Origin: Schizochytrium sp. TIO01
Taxonomy: Eukaryota > Sar > Bigyra > Thraustochytrida > Thraustochytriidae
Length of the DNA stretch: 64,000 nucleotides
Direction: 5' to 3'
Assembly (NCBI GenBank): GCA_004764695.1
Contig: SMSO01000014.1
Span: 6,934,029 to 6,998,028, forward strand
The notes under the pieces are model-generated. The model saw only the letters and a list, made by a program, of their open reading frames with translations. It did not search any database and was not told where the DNA came from. The translations under genes and the position numbers were made by a program. Below, in pieces: positions 56,111 to 64,000 of the stretch. Each line of letters opens with the position of its first letter. Positions within the stretch are counted from its first letter, which is position 1.

Positions 56111-57600
56111 ATTTCTGTTGTTCTTTTAAAAATAACCTTCTCTTATTTTATTTTTTCAATTGACTGAAGCTAGAGTTATTGGCAACTCACAAGATAATAT
56201 ACCCCATGAATCGCCCTTTCATAACATCTGGCAAAGGGATTTGTACCTAATCACGGTTAAATAAGAGTAAACTTCATCACACGAAATCGTGCAAGAGCAG
56301 ATTGCTCAAGGTACCAGCTGAAGATAAGCTGACTCAGAGATTCTGTTCGTGCACAACAGTCGAACCACATTTCTATTCGATGCTTAATTCCTATCAACAA
56401 AATTTTATAGTCAAAACGTCGCGAGAGTCGCTTTCATATATTTGGAAATATATTACTTTATGCACTGGGTGAGGTAACGGGTTCAAAGTATTTCGAATGA
56501 TAAAAACGAAGTTTAATAGAAGGCCAGATATTGAGATCCGTTTGAAACCCTTTTGCACTTTAATTTCCAAGTTGACTGATGGCTGAGTGGTCGTAACGAC
56601 CTAGAGGATCAAAAGAACAACAGAAGAAATAGAAGGTGTTGCCTCTAGATATCATAGCTAGGACTCGTATGTGTCGTGCCGGTGAATCAGGATGACGAAG
56701 TAGCTACCTATACTTTGTGCGATTCAAATCTTCTTATACGGTGGTGCTGCGCCAACTTGAAGAGGGGAGTCACTCCTATGTCATGGTCTTTTCAAAATTA
56801 TGCACTCGTTCGTCTCATTTCCAACGGAACCTCCGGTGTTAGGTTTAAAGCTTTAGTAAGAAGGTAACTTTTATTTTTTTAATAATAGGGAGGTAAGCTC
56901 CGTTCCATTTCCCCTAGAAGCCAAGGGCATTAGACATATCACCACCCGTCGACATTCTATTTATTGCTGTGATTACCTTACTAGTCTTCTGATTGTCCGA
57001 ACATCATAATGAGTGGAGTTTTACCTATTTAGAAGTGAACCGCTCTTTGGAAAAATAGAGTTACAAATGAAGACAATGTATATATATAATATAAAATTCT
57101 AATAATGAGGTTTTAAAAAGTATGTCATGAATATTGAAGATAATATGAAGCATTAACGTCAAGTCTACCAAACATTTGCATGACGATGGATATGAGTAAG
57201 TCAAGGCGCCCAAACGCAAACGGACGGACGTTGATTTATTTTTTAAAGTGATAAAATATGGTCTCATTTTGTTCCATGGCTCTCTGAATTCACCTGAAAG
57301 GCCCCACAGGAGCACAACAGTGACTCAAACTTCCAAACACACTTGAGCACTTGTCCACGTTTCAAAATTAAAAAACGAAATAGAGCGAAAACAGAAAAGG
57401 CAATCGATCCGTCCCTCCTGAAAAACTCTCGTAAGCTTTAAAAGCTAGTGATACATGACTTTGGATAAATTAGGCCAACCAAAGTAAAGTGGCTCCCGCA
57501 CTAACTGAAAACTGCAAAATCGAAACGACCATGATTAGCTATCATAGTTCTTGCTAAATTGAGCAATTGTTTTGATCCTGTAGACCTCAATCGATTAAGA
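56111..57600. other. Intergenic between SulP and second 7TM gene
   Basis: AT-rich, with no protein-like ORF (56676-56867 and 57061-57315 are random). The frame of the downstream gene extends to 57559 through a TTG that I do not use as the start. A tRNA-like string at ~56578 was examined and rejected. Confidence 0.55.
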
Positions 57601-58527
57601 ATGGACGAATTCTTTGCCAATCGATCTAGGGATGCAACGATTCTTTTTTCAAACGCAAAAGCCACATTGTCCTTCAAACGCGCAATTTATACTACTTTGG
57701 GCTTTGGTTGCTTTCATACATGCTTTTTCTTGTATTGGACATTTCGAGTGTCTCGGGCTTGGCGACGCTCGCAGGATCGCCGAGGAAAACGAATTCTGCG
57801 TGAGCTACTTGGCCAGATTGTTGCGGCACTGTTATGCGTCGTGTATGCAGCTTCATTGATCCTTGGACACTTTCGATGGCAAACATGCTCTTACTATGGT
57901 TCAATAGGGGCAGTACTCTATGTTCTGTCCAATTGTTTTTGTTATAGACTTCTTGTGTCGCGAGCAATGATTGTGGTTGATGTAATGCCAGTATGGTATC
58001 GGAGGCTCCTCAAATGCATGCAATGGTCTATATGGGGATGTGTTCCCATGGCAATCCTATGCTTTTTAGCGTTTAGTGGAAAACTTCTTTTTAAAGAAGG
58101 AGTTTGTATTGAAGAATTGAATTCAAGCTTACCACTGTTTCAAGCTGCGATCAATACAATTTTTTCGATCGGGCTTCTTTCTCTATTCCTAGCTCCCGTG
58201 CTTCAACAATCTCGGCTAATGAACGCGGCAAGGAAATCTAACGGGATTCATAGTTCCCTAAAATCAAGGCGCTTGTCTCAAGTTGTGAAAAGGAATTTGT
58301 TATTCTCCTCCGTGTCTATAGCAAGTAGTTTTATAGTATTGCTAGCATGCTCTCTAACCACGGAAAAGACATTACAATGGAATTTAGACAAGCAACATTA
58401 CAATTTAATCCACTTCTACGCAGGTGGGATTGATCTTCTAATTAACACCACCATGAATATTTTCATGTACTATAGAGTAGTCAATCCGGACTCGAAAAAA
58501 ACCTCTGGCATCTGTGAAGCCATCTGA
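57601..58527 (+). CDS. Seven-transmembrane receptor-like protein, copy 2
   Basis: 308 aa from the ATG at 57601 (MDEFFANRSRD, with an NRS sequon near the N-terminus). Seven hydrophobic segments: the span around GFGCFHTCFFLYW, IVAALLCVVYAASLILG, GAVLYVLSNCFCYRLLV, the span around IWGCVPMAILCFLAFSG, INTIFSIGLLSLFLAPVL, VSIASSFIVLLACSL and IDLLINTTMNIFMYYRVV. A Cys before TM3 (WQTCSYYG) and one in the loop before TM5 (EGVCIEEL) match the GPCR disulfide pair. TM3 ends in LVSRAM at the DRY position. Shared with the 44440-45402 protein: a basic loop after TM1, SRYF/SNCF in TM3, a Cys loop of similar length, a basic loop before TM6 and Met-Asn/Asn-rich TM7. I take them to be paralogues of one unassigned family. 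Confidence 0.75.
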   Translation: MDEFFANRSRDATILFSNAKATLSFKRAIYTTLGFGCFHTCFFLYWTFRVSRAWRRSQDRRGKRILRELLGQIVAALLCVVYAASLILGHFRWQTCSYYGSIGAVLYVLSNCFCYRLLVSRAMIVVDVMPVWYRRLLKCMQWSIWGCVPMAILCFLAFSGKLLFKEGVCIEELNSSLPLFQAAINTIFSIGLLSLFLAPVLQQSRLMNAARKSNGIHSSLKSRRLSQVVKRNLLFSSVSIASSFIVLLACSLTTEKTLQWNLDKQHYNLIHFYAGGIDLLINTTMNIFMYYRVVNPDSKKTSGICEAI

Positions 58528-59165
58528 TGGCAAGAGACCTCTTGTTTTGCAGATTTGTAAAAGTAATAAGACTGAGTCTTCAACTACATAGATTGGTGGA
58601 CTATTAGTCAAACTTAGTTGTTCGGCACATTTGAAACCAGGCTTATTGGAAGAGAATTTGATATGACTGTTTACTAAAACAGAGAGACCGTGTGCTAGGA
58701 TTAAGAGTTTAATGCTTCTATAACTCCGCGGCATACTTTTGTACATTCAGATACGCATTCAGCTAAACTAAAACTAAAACTTTATGATAAGTTTCTCTGA
58801 TAAGAATAAAGAAATGCTGGGAACATTAAGAATTTGAAAATAAATCTTGGTTTCTATCCCATACAATGAATTTGCATAAGAATAACTCATGGAGGGCCAA
58901 AGTATTCTTATTCTACAGGTTCAAGTCCTTTTTTTTCTCTCTTTTTTATGGAGGTAAAAAATGTGTCCATAAACTGAAAAGCCAGACTACAGAAACACAC
59001 TAAACGTGGTTTCTACAGCATCACGCGTGATGATACACAGAGGTATCGACGCATAAACACCAACATTTGATTATGCCATTTCGAAAGGTAACTCATTCTT
59101 GGTGTTTAGAAATTACTATCCATGGTGACATAGTTCCACACTCGCACCGGTCTCAAAGGAGCTGT
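58528..59165. other. Intergenic
   Basis: 3' flanks of the second 7TM gene and of the minus-strand gene that follows. The ORF at 58438-58746 is antisense to the 7TM end and not protein-like. Nothing else is supported. Confidence 0.55.
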
Positions 59166-59678
59166 TTATTTGACATTCCACATTGACATGAAGACCTGAA
59201 TTTGGCCCATGTCTGCAGAAGAGGAATTAGTATGAGAGCTTTCCATAGTACTTTGATCTGAGGAGTGTTCATCACGAAGATCATGACTCGAGTTTTTAAA
59301 GTTTTGGCCACGTTTATTATTTTTACCTAAACCCCCCAATTTTTTTCCTTGTGTCGGGTCAAAACGTTTGCTAGCACCTCTACGTTCTCGACGAACTTTT
59401 CCACAAGATCTGGTGTCAACTTCATCTTGCGCTTCCACGAGTGCTCCTGCGACCAGAAGGGCTTTTGAGGTCGCAAAGTTTTTGGGCAGATGCCCAGGCT
59501 GCAGGAACAAAGGGCATAACTCCTCGTCATCATCTCCCTCGTCTTCCTCTTCTTCGTGTTGTGCTGCTCCCACCGCTGCTGGTGCTACTGCTGCTTGCTG
59601 GCCTCTCCCCGAGGAACTCTTCATAGCTTGTTCTTCTCCCAATTCATGGATCGCTGTTGTGCTCTCCATAGGCTCCAT
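59166..59678 (-). CDS. Small acidic/basic unknown protein
   Basis: 170 aa from the ATG at 59678. An Ala/Gln-rich N-terminus is followed by an acidic run (EEEEDEGDDDEE) and then LCPLFLQPGHLPKNFATSKALLVAGALVEA (~54-83), the only part that looks conserved or folded. A basic stretch (GKVRRERRGASKRF, GKKLGGLGKNNKRG) and a Ser-rich tail follow. The order acidic patch, C-P-L-F-x-x-G-x-L-P-x-x-F segment, basic tail is seen in some small nuclear eukaryotic proteins, but I cannot name the family. No membrane segment or signal peptide. Shadow ORFs run on the opposite strand. Confidence 0.6.
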   Translation of the reverse strand: MEPMESTTAIHELGEEQAMKSSSGRGQQAAVAPAAVGAAQHEEEEDEGDDDEELCPLFLQPGHLPKNFATSKALLVAGALVEAQDEVDTRSCGKVRRERRGASKRFDPTQGKKLGGLGKNNKRGQNFKNSSHDLRDEHSSDQSTMESSHTNSSSADMGQIQVFMSMWNVK

Positions 59679-61890
59679 AGTTGCGTTGAACTCTGTGACT
59701 TGAGCAACTTTCCTTCCTTATTTGCTAAGTTGCTGCGCAGAGATTCAGAGAAGATATCTAAGCCTGTGACCTCCAGCTCTTTTATCCTTGGACCTCGATT
59801 CGTGACTAGTTTTTTGTTCGAACAGGGTACTTTGGGCTTAAGCTGGGCTGATGGATGATATTTCAATTTTAAAAAACAAAACAACTAACTACCGTGCCTA
59901 TGGTGGTAAAAGGTAGGAGGCACTCTTACGAAAACACTTCGAGAACCCTGAGTCGGTCTCCCTCGTATCTTTCACCTATAGGTACAACAAGCCAAAATAC
60001 TTCTGACTCGTCAAATGAACTTGAGGGACGCAGTTTTCTCTCTGCAAGGAACCAGAATCGAGCATGGTAGTACTATAATTCAATTTATTGAAAAGAGAGC
60101 CCCAGAACCCTGCTATTGCCAGTTACTTACTTGGTCAAGCGTTCATTCATTGAATAAAATTAAATGGAAATTCTAGCTACGTACGGGCTTGGATGCAGCA
60201 GCATGAATCGCAAGAAGCTGTTTCTCTTCCACTTCTAAGAAGATTCAATCAAATCAAGTGAAAATGTGATTGCAAAGTTAGAATTAGACGCTTGAAAGCG
60301 GGCGAATTAAGATGCAACCTACTGTTGTGTTATTTTATAAACTCATTTGTAAAATAAAATAAAAAATGTGGGGAAAAGGGCTAAGTATCTCATCACTGCC
60401 CAAAGGGAAGTACACCTCATCGTTGAAGTACACCTCACCGTTCAACGATGGAGCTATGCCCGCTAATTACTGATAGTAAGCTGTGTACTAAACTCTTAGC
60501 ATGCACATAGAAATTACTTTCTCTATTTCCTTGACAACCTTTTTGTTCCAAAACAAATAACGTAGTCACTCGACCAGTGCTTCAACCTTTCCTATTTTAT
60601 ATAGATACTCGGGCGGTGATGAAGAAACATATTGGAAGTGGAGGAAGATGCGAGAGTTGTTTTTTTGTCCAGGCAATGCAACGGATCGTTCATTAGGCCT
60701 AGCTAACTTTATATATATGTATATATATATATTTTTATTTTATTTTTTTTGGATAAAATGTAGTCAACGCCTTTTGATGATAAAGAATCATTAAATATTC
60801 TTCTTGCCCAAGAGCTAGGCATACTACGCACGGTGTCCATAAACGCCCGTTTTTACTTCTGACGATCTCGATAAAGATCATGCTGACCTTCCCCCACTGT
60901 TTACCCTCACTTGACATTCGCCTTAGTAGGTTACCAGATATCTATTTATTTGGTTTACGTTAGGTTAGTCTTTGAACTTCGGCGGGTATGCCTATCCGCA
61001 ATAATAGTGTTTCAGACTCTTTGTTACGAGAATGAGAGAGGCTGGTTCAAAAAAGCTAAAGAAACATTCTTTCTTCAAGATGGCAGTGCTTGAGTCGTTA
61101 CGTGTTTGAGTTAACTATCTTATGTCTATGGATGTCTATGGATGTTGTTGACTCTTGATTCCTGGATAGGGGAAATGCTAGCTATGATTTGATGTTCTAG
61201 CTTGAGCTATTAAACAACCTCTGTCAGAATTAGCGAGTGTGCCGAAGAGCTGAAGGTCAGATTAAGGACATCCTCGTTTCAAGCAAGCAAGAGCAAAGCA
61301 AGTGGTGGCTAGCGTTTTAACTTGAGTTATAACATGGTACCTGTCTAGCTTGGAACTATAAGAGCGTTCGCACAAGAACTGAGATTTGCTAGTAGGACCC
61401 ACCTAGCTAGAGGTAGGAAGGTATCATCATAATTTGAGGCATTCTCAGGCTATCCCTTGAGATTCTCTTGCTTTGCGTGGATGAAATCCAAGCTCACGTT
61501 CAAGCTAAACAGTATTGAAATAGACTCGAGTCTCAGGCTTTGCTTAGGCACTAAATCGAGTAAGTTTGCTCAACTATCGCAAAACTTCAAGTTGTTTATT
61601 CAGTGTTTGAAGAATTGAAATATCCTGGGTAGTAAGTAGTACCTAGTAGGCGATTGGTATTGAGGGACCTAGGGACTCAGTAGGCATACTTTTATAGGAA
61701 AAAGTCTTGCTTTCAAGTAAGCAGAGTGTGTACATAGTGCCTCTAGAGGCAGTTGTTGCAGCACTAGTGGAAAAACGACATAGGTTAGAGAGTGCTTTTA
61801 ACTGGTCAGTTGGGCAGTAGCCAGTGCTACCAAGGTACCGAAAGTGGAGAGAAAGAGAAAATAGGCACCTACTACTATACCACCTACTAG

Positions 61891-61891
<1 letters not shown>

Positions 61892-61975
<84 letters not shown>

Positions 61976-62090
61976 TATTATTTTATTATTATTATTATAT
62001 TATTATTATTATATTATTATTATTATTATTATTTATTATTATTATTATTATTTATTATTATATATTTATTATTATATATTATTATTATTA

Positions 62091-62188
<98 letters not shown>
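61892..62188. repeat. Long (TTA)n array running into (GTA)n
   Basis: About 265 bp of TTA/ATT triplets with occasional TATATTA and TTTATTA phase slips, then about 11 AGT/GTA triplets (62154-62188). Placed ~250 bp upstream of the PP2C start codon. The longest microsatellite in the window. Confidence 0.95.
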
Positions 62189-62315
62189 ATACCTACCATA
62201 ATACTTTTTAAAGTCGGTAAGAAAGCTCTATTGCTAAATAGCCATGGAATTGGTATCGCTTTACTAAGTCGAAAGAAGAAAGAAGAAAGAAGGAAGGAGG
62301 GAGAATAAGCGCAAG

Positions 62316-62362
62316 GAGGAGTACGAGAAGGAGTACGAGAAGGAGTACGAGAAGGAGTACGG
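62316..62362. repeat. 12-bp tandem repeat AAGGAGTACGAG, four copies
   Basis: Near-perfect 12-bp units just upstream of the PP2C start (62435), probably in its 5' UTR. On the minus strand they encode Arg-Thr-Pro-Ser repeats in a shadow ORF. Confidence 0.9.
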
Positions 62363-62434
62363 CAACGAGTGTGTGCGTGCTTCAACGCAAGCAGATAGGA
62401 AAAGAAGACAAGCAGACCAGGGAAGAAGGCAGCC

Positions 62435-63679
62435 ATGGGGGGAAGATCCAGCACAGCGTCGAAGGGCGCTGACGGAGCTGAGAAGAACGGTTCGTCACGC
62501 GAGGCGCAGAACTTGGCACTCAGCAAGCCTTGGGAAGAGGTGATGAAGAATGGTCTCGGTGTAACAAAGAAGAAAGGCTCTTCTTATTTCGATGTTCATG
62601 AAGCACTCTCGGATGATAGTGATATGTCATCGGAAAGTATAAAGCCATCAGAGCCAACACGTGTATATTTTGCATGCACTGTGCAAGGATTCCGCAAAGA
62701 TCAGGACCGCTTCGTTTGCATTCCCCAACTACTCGATTCACCTTCTGTTCTCTTTTGTGGCATCTTCGATGGCCATGGTCGTGATGGCGATATCGTTGCT
62801 GAGTCTGTTGCAGTGTTCCTTCCTCAGACTCTTCGTGAGGAACTGGGCAAGAGAATCCAAACCTCGAGCTCTACCTCTGGAAACACTTCGCGCTCTCAAT
62901 CAATTAGTACTAAATCTGTGCACGAAGCTATTGAGACTGCCTTTGAGATCACGCAAAAGTCTCTTGATTCGCAGTATGAAGAGGAGGTTGTAATACCGAC
63001 CATGAAGCTGAAAAAGGAAATCGAAGAACAGCAGAAAACAGACCTTGGTCGCGTGTCGTTGCCGCTTGGGAGTGGCACAACAGCTACCATCATGCTCATT
63101 TCAGAGAGACTTTTGTATGTAGCGAATGTTGGCGATTCGCGTGCCATCCTCTGCCGCAAACACCCCTCTAACGCCGACCAGCTGGTGGTAGAAGACCTAA
63201 CTAAAGATCAGAATGTCATTGCATCAGATGATGCTGAGAAAGAGCGAATTGAAGATGCTGGAGGAACAATTTTCAACCGCCATGTCGCAGGAGACTTTGT
63301 CGATGGCATGCTTCAACTGACACGTTCACTTGGTGATGTTCCTCTGCACCGTCAAAATATTGTCTTGCACAAACCAGAAATTAAATCGATTCCTGTCGAT
63401 GCTAGCATGATGTTTGTGTTAACAGCCTCAGACGGTTTGTGGGACAACTTTACCTCCGAAGATGCAGCTAAATTTGTAAAGGAAAGCGTTGTCAAACATA
63501 CATCAGGCGCAGAAAACTCTCTGGAGAGTGAAACCTTGCGAGACATCTTTACCACAGTATCTGAGGAACTCGAAAACGAAGCGGCGGCTCGTGCTTCTAA
63601 AGCCGGAAGGCAGTCAGATGACATTTCGGTGTTCATCTTAAGTGTTTCTCGTTGGTGGGGCGAAGCAAATCAGTCATAA
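62435..63679 (+). CDS. PP2C-type (PPM) protein phosphatase, predicted myristoylated
   Basis: Mg2+/Mn2+-dependent Ser/Thr phosphatase, 414 aa. All PPM signature motifs are present: KDQDRFVC (~92), GIFDGHGRDGD (~110), GSGTTATIMLI (~210), YVANVGDSRAILCR (~227), DDAEKERIEDAGG (~270), MLQLTRSLGD (~292), LTASDGLWDNF (~329) and QSDDISVFIL near the end. The metal-binding Asp residues in DGHG, SDGLWD and DDIS are kept, so an active enzyme is expected. The N-terminus MGGRSSTASKG has Gly2 and a polar residue at position 6, suggesting N-myristoylation and membrane attachment. An ~85-residue disordered leader precedes the domain, and a Ser/Thr-rich insert at ~150-165 lengthens the region after the second motif. 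The ATG at 62435 lies downstream of a purine-rich repeat leader. Confidence 0.95.
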   Translation: MGGRSSTASKGADGAEKNGSSREAQNLALSKPWEEVMKNGLGVTKKKGSSYFDVHEALSDDSDMSSESIKPSEPTRVYFACTVQGFRKDQDRFVCIPQLLDSPSVLFCGIFDGHGRDGDIVAESVAVFLPQTLREELGKRIQTSSSTSGNTSRSQSISTKSVHEAIETAFEITQKSLDSQYEEEVVIPTMKLKKEIEEQQKTDLGRVSLPLGSGTTATIMLISERLLYVANVGDSRAILCRKHPSNADQLVVEDLTKDQNVIASDDAEKERIEDAGGTIFNRHVAGDFVDGMLQLTRSLGDVPLHRQNIVLHKPEIKSIPVDASMMFVLTASDGLWDNFTSEDAAKFVKESVVKHTSGAENSLESETLRDIFTTVSEELENEAAARASKAGRQSDDISVFILSVSRWWGEANQS

Positions 63680-64000
63680 GCACATCGGTTATTTGGATGT
63701 TATTAAAGCAGTCTCTTCAATTTCAAGATCCTTTTTACCAAATCCCAGCTCGCGAAGTGTATCGACAAATTCTGCGGTATAAGTAGAAGTGCTTGTTGGT
63801 GTTTTGTGGGATTCTTGACCGATGCTTTTGTCTTGAATAATGCAGTGTAATTTCATTTGTGTATCTAACACAAGATTGAACAAAATTGAAAAACCTAAAT
63901 AAAACTTTACACAAAACATATATATTCTTGAAAATGTATGGTAAAAGATACTACAGAGTATCGCACTCATATTTGACCTGAATTAATTTTATGTTCAACA
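63680..64000. other. Right edge, downstream of PP2C
   Basis: Contains the PP2C 3' flank and the doubtful minus-strand ORF 63689-63970. An in-frame stop at 63983-63985 precedes that ORF, so if it is an exon, the gene's earlier exons lie beyond 64000. Confidence 0.4.
63689..63970 (-). CDS. Doubtful ORF or terminal exon of a gene beyond the right edge
   Basis: 93 codons. The first ~40 residues (Phe/Ile/Tyr-rich) look like translated AT-rich intron, whereas the last ~45 (from QDKSIGQESHKTPT to the end, including EFVDTLRELGFGKKDLEIEE) look like real coding sequence. A likely reading is a terminal exon whose acceptor lies near 63840 (ATTATTCAAG on the minus strand). Its stop would be only 9 bases from the PP2C stop, tail to tail. 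I cannot confirm this without the next sequence. Confidence 0.3.
   Translation of the reverse strand: MSAILCSIFYHTFSRIYMFCVKFYLGFSILFNLVLDTQMKLHCIIQDKSIGQESHKTPTSTSTYTAEFVDTLRELGFGKKDLEIEETALITSK

Larger units (their letters stand above)
59679..62434. other. Gene-poor region upstream of PP2C
   Basis: AT-rich, with TATATA runs near 60713-60735. Random ORFs are present (59556-59884 on both strands, 60735-61093). The right end holds a long (TTA)n/(GTA)n array and a 12-bp tandem repeat, listed separately, and must contain the PP2C promoter and 5' UTR. The ORFs at 61824-62201 are poly-Tyr/poly-Ile products of the array. Confidence 0.5.

Noticed and set aside
56571-56700. GGCTGAGTGGTCGTAACGACC, resembling the D-arm of a tRNA-Ser/Leu
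   Set aside because: No T-arm (GGTTCGANNCC), acceptor stem or plausible anticodon arm follows at the right distance.
57559-57600. Upstream extension of the second 7TM gene
   Set aside because: It begins at TTG; the first ATG in frame is 57601. The same correction was made for BBS1, the C2/PH gene, ferredoxin and the first 7TM gene.
61824-62201. 125-codon poly-Tyr/poly-Ile ORF
   Set aside because: It is a translation of the (TTA)n array.

Overview
This is a eukaryotic nuclear segment, most likely from a flagellated heterotrophic protist. I lean towards a stramenopile of the labyrinthulomycete/thraustochytrid kind, but that is an inference from style, not proof. The evidence for a eukaryote is a cytosolic ribosomal protein eL28, a BBSome subunit (BBS1), a CCT-type chaperonin relative, a twin-CX9C protein, a mitochondrial-type ferredoxin, PPP and PP2C phosphatases, 7TM receptor-like proteins and N-terminal myristoylation signals. 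Almost every gene reads as one uninterrupted ORF, so introns are rare. Several apparent ORF starts are TTG, and I moved these to the first supported ATG.

Layout, with (-) and (+) for strand. 1-1444 (-): unknown protein running off the left edge. 2887-3321 (+): eL28. 4403-6202 (-): BBS1. 6.2-13.5 kb: gene-poor, with a 12-bp minisatellite. 13547-17015 (+): large PPP phosphatase with one reading-frame break. 17996-19417 (-): folylpolyglutamate synthase. 21469-26145 (-): large membrane protein with C2 and PH-like domains. 26.1-32.5 kb: gene-poor, repeat-rich. 32496-33407 and 35584-36030 (+): two unknown proteins with predicted acylated N-termini. 37103-37945 (-): WW-like protein. 39321-40019 (+): ferredoxin. 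40631-42334 and 42374-42610 (-): chaperonin-like and twin-CX9C genes, 39 nt apart. 44440-45402 (+): 7TM protein. 45.4-53.8 kb: gene-poor, microsatellite-rich. 53801-56110 (+): SulP anion transporter. 57601-58527 (+): second, related 7TM protein. 59166-59678 (-): small acidic protein. 62435-63679 (+): PP2C phosphatase. 63689-63970 (-): doubtful ORF or terminal exon.

No single pathway unites the window. BBS1 and the divergent chaperonin (BBSome assembly chaperonins are CCT relatives) both point to cilia. Ferredoxin and the CX9C protein point to mitochondria. The 7TM pair, the two phosphatases and the acylated proteins point to membrane signalling. No transposon, tRNA, rRNA or CRISPR array could be supported. 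The most unusual items are the in-frame CX9C/TAA/chaperonin arrangement, the two divergent 7TM paralogues, a GC-rich segment with nested inverted repeats near 35.2 kb (candidate structured RNA), and the multi-domain C2/PH protein.
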